Positions 57,302 through 64,000 of a stretch of DNA of 64,000 bases are shown one piece after another; positions within the stretch are counted from its first letter, which is position 1, and every line of letters starts with the position of its first letter. Below the pieces are notes generated by a model that worked only from the letters and a program-made list of their open reading frames with translations, searched no databases and was not told the DNA's origin. The position numbers and the translations under genes are program-made. Source of the stretch: Nocardia wallacei (lineage in GTDB: Bacteria; Actinomycetota; Actinomycetes; Mycobacteriales; Mycobacteriaceae). The stretch covers positions 4,092,001-4,156,000 of the forward strand of contig NZ_AP023396.1 in NCBI RefSeq assembly GCF_014466955.1, given 5' to 3'.

Positions 57302-64000
<6,699 letters not shown>

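Overview
The window is high-GC actinobacterial DNA. An antigen-85-type mycolyltransferase, a SigK/RskA pair and two F420-type oxidoreductases point to a mycolic-acid-producing genus. Nocardia is the best guess; this is inferred from gene content, not from a marker gene. Almost everything is biosynthetic, and nearly all genes are on the minus strand.

Left (1-21022): one giant non-ribosomal peptide synthetase (NRPS) gene reads leftward off the edge. About 7,007 codons are visible, giving six complete C-A-T modules and a seventh cut inside its A domain. The first module reads as a threonine activator behind a C domain that resembles acyl-starter types. No epimerase, methyltransferase, thioesterase or MbtH-like gene is visible for it.

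Middle-left (21282-27506): a physiology and regulation block. It holds a mycolyltransferase, an RskA-like anti-sigma factor, two tandem SigK-like ECF sigma factors, a TetR repressor, a GH39-like glycosidase behind a large palindromic operator, and a GAP/LysE-like membrane protein. It may separate two distinct biosynthetic clusters.

Centre (27591-40781): tailoring and free-standing acyl-chain genes in tightly overlapping operons. One leftward operon runs small 42-aa ORF, ACP, malonyltransferase, ketoreductase, two complementary hotdog dehydratases, an MpaB-type protein (DUF2236), a methyltransferase and a P450. It looks like a reducing type II polyketide set without its ketosynthase. A second leftward group runs alpha/beta-hydrolase lacking the serine nucleophile, ACP, FAD monooxygenase, LLM oxidoreductase, O-methyltransferase and DUF6879. 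An LLM oxidoreductase and a VOC protein are on the plus strand.

Right (40829-64000): a modular type I PKS read from the right edge leftward through four proteins: A (partial), B, C and D with a terminal thioesterase. A methyltransferase follows. All four visible AT domains carry the malonyl signature. Modules A2, B and C are KS-AT-DH-KR-ACP. D has a KR without its catalytic tyrosine. The predicted chain end is a conjugated triene followed by a beta-keto carboxyl group. KS regions of B and D share two apparently identical DNA tracts with codon use unlike the rest of the genes.

The PKS, ACPs, FAD and F420 oxidoreductases, methyltransferases and P450 plausibly make one oxidised, methylated polyene-derived compound. 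Whether the NRPS belongs to the same pathway cannot be decided from this window.
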